64,000 bases of DNA, taken from the NCBI GenBank assembly GCA_023055505.1, contig JALIRH010000013.1, positions 4,588,001 to 4,652,000 of the forward strand, read 5' to 3'. This DNA is from Callipepla californica brunnescens. Its lineage: Eukaryota > Chordata > Aves > Galliformes > Odontophoridae. Both the position numbers and the translations under genes were made by a program. Below the pieces are notes generated by a model. It worked only from the letters and a program-made list of their open reading frames with translations. It searched no databases and was not told the origin of the DNA. Positions 63,251-64,000 of the stretch are shown one piece after another (position 1 is the stretch's first letter; every line of letters starts with the position of its first letter).

Positions 63251-64000
63251 TAAGTCACTTGATCAATCATACCTACAACTATATGTGTCCCATCCAACTA
63301 GCTAAGTAACTAACGTGTGAATTAATAAATAGTTCAAATTAACTCAGATACTTCTAGTAGTTAGGAAGGAAAACAATCTCAATTATGTTTTATTGACCTA
63401 TGAAGTTCCAAATATATTTTTCAACCTAAGGCTTCAACTTCTAAAGTTAAGCAAATATTAGAGTTCTCGTTGATGGTAAAGTTTAAGTTAATTTTTTAAT
63501 ATAATCATTAAAAAGTATGCATTTTCAAGAATTTCAGGTTTGAAAAAATAATTTGGTTTTAATAGCAGTAACGGCTGGACAGATTATGTTTCAGTCCATT
63601 TTTCATTTTCTTTTCCTACTTCATTTCAAATCTTTTCATATGGCAAAAATCCTCTCTTCCTCATTTACTCCTGTGTGAATCTGAAACTCCTATCCATTTC
63701 TCTTAAATGTTACTAACATTGTATATATATAATAGATTAAATGATATACAAACTCTTAACTGCAGGGACTATTCATTCCTGCTATTTCTCTAACACAACA
63801 TGAAATTTAATAAAGATTTTCTGCATCCTTTTCACACTTTGAACCAAGTCTAAAGGGAGCCAAGTCAGTAATGCAGCCAAGGAAATAAATGCATAGTAAA
63901 GATTTATGCTGCTATGTAAGATTGCCTTCTTGATTTACAACATATCATTCTATTATTTTTAGAGTAGCTTAGAGAGATTTTTATTACTATTATTTTTACG
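63251..64000. other. Unique AT-rich non-coding stretch
   Basis: The window ends in AT-rich unique sequence with no gene, RNA or transposon recognised. Confidence 0.65.

Noticed and set aside
1..64000. CRISPR array, bacterial operon, phage or plasmid features
   Set aside because: No regularly spaced direct repeats, no long coding frames and no ribosome-binding-site/ORF order; the repeat content is avian.

Overview
The window looks like non-coding nuclear DNA of a bird. It is AT-rich, and its open frames are short, overlapping and scattered over both strands. No operon, rRNA, tRNA or CRISPR structure was seen. The bird call rests on the repeats: at least five recognisable CR1 LINE pieces with typical avian 3' ends, an LTR of the avian ERVL type, and a fragment that closely resembles a mariner-like repeat I know from chicken sequence. 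That last match, made from memory, makes a galliform or close relative the best guess. No protein-coding gene can be supported. The window is probably intergenic or lies inside a very long intron.

Layout. Positions 1-7140 are mostly unique sequence, with a perfect short palindrome (482-507), one copy of a two-copy repeat (2214-2400) and a strong G-quadruplex motif (5772-5789). A solo-like ERVL-type LTR lies at 7140-7663 and is followed directly by the second copy of that repeat (7651-7822). CR1 3' ends lie at 11507-11656 (+) and 13802-13950 (-). About 10 kb of unique sequence follows. A possible old hAT-like element (24433-25473) appears to be split by a CR1 insertion (24955-25197). A very old CR1-like LINE lies at 26645-27335. 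Positions 27336-45276 are again mostly unique. An imperfect inverted repeat with arms of about 50-60 bp sits at 45277-45420. From 52641 the repeats are denser: a mariner-like fragment (-), a CR1 3' piece (+, 53405-53593), and the longest CR1 piece (+, 56290-57070), which carries decayed reverse-transcriptase sequence. A minus-strand CR1 (62838-63250) lies near the end.

There is no gene system in which parts work together. The points worth checking are the nested and paired repeats, the large inverted repeat, three short stretches with exon-like features (10123-10506, 16190-16330, 61831-62089), and several unique stretches rich in transcription-factor-like motifs that could be conserved enhancers. 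Repeat family names come from pattern memory, not from a database search.
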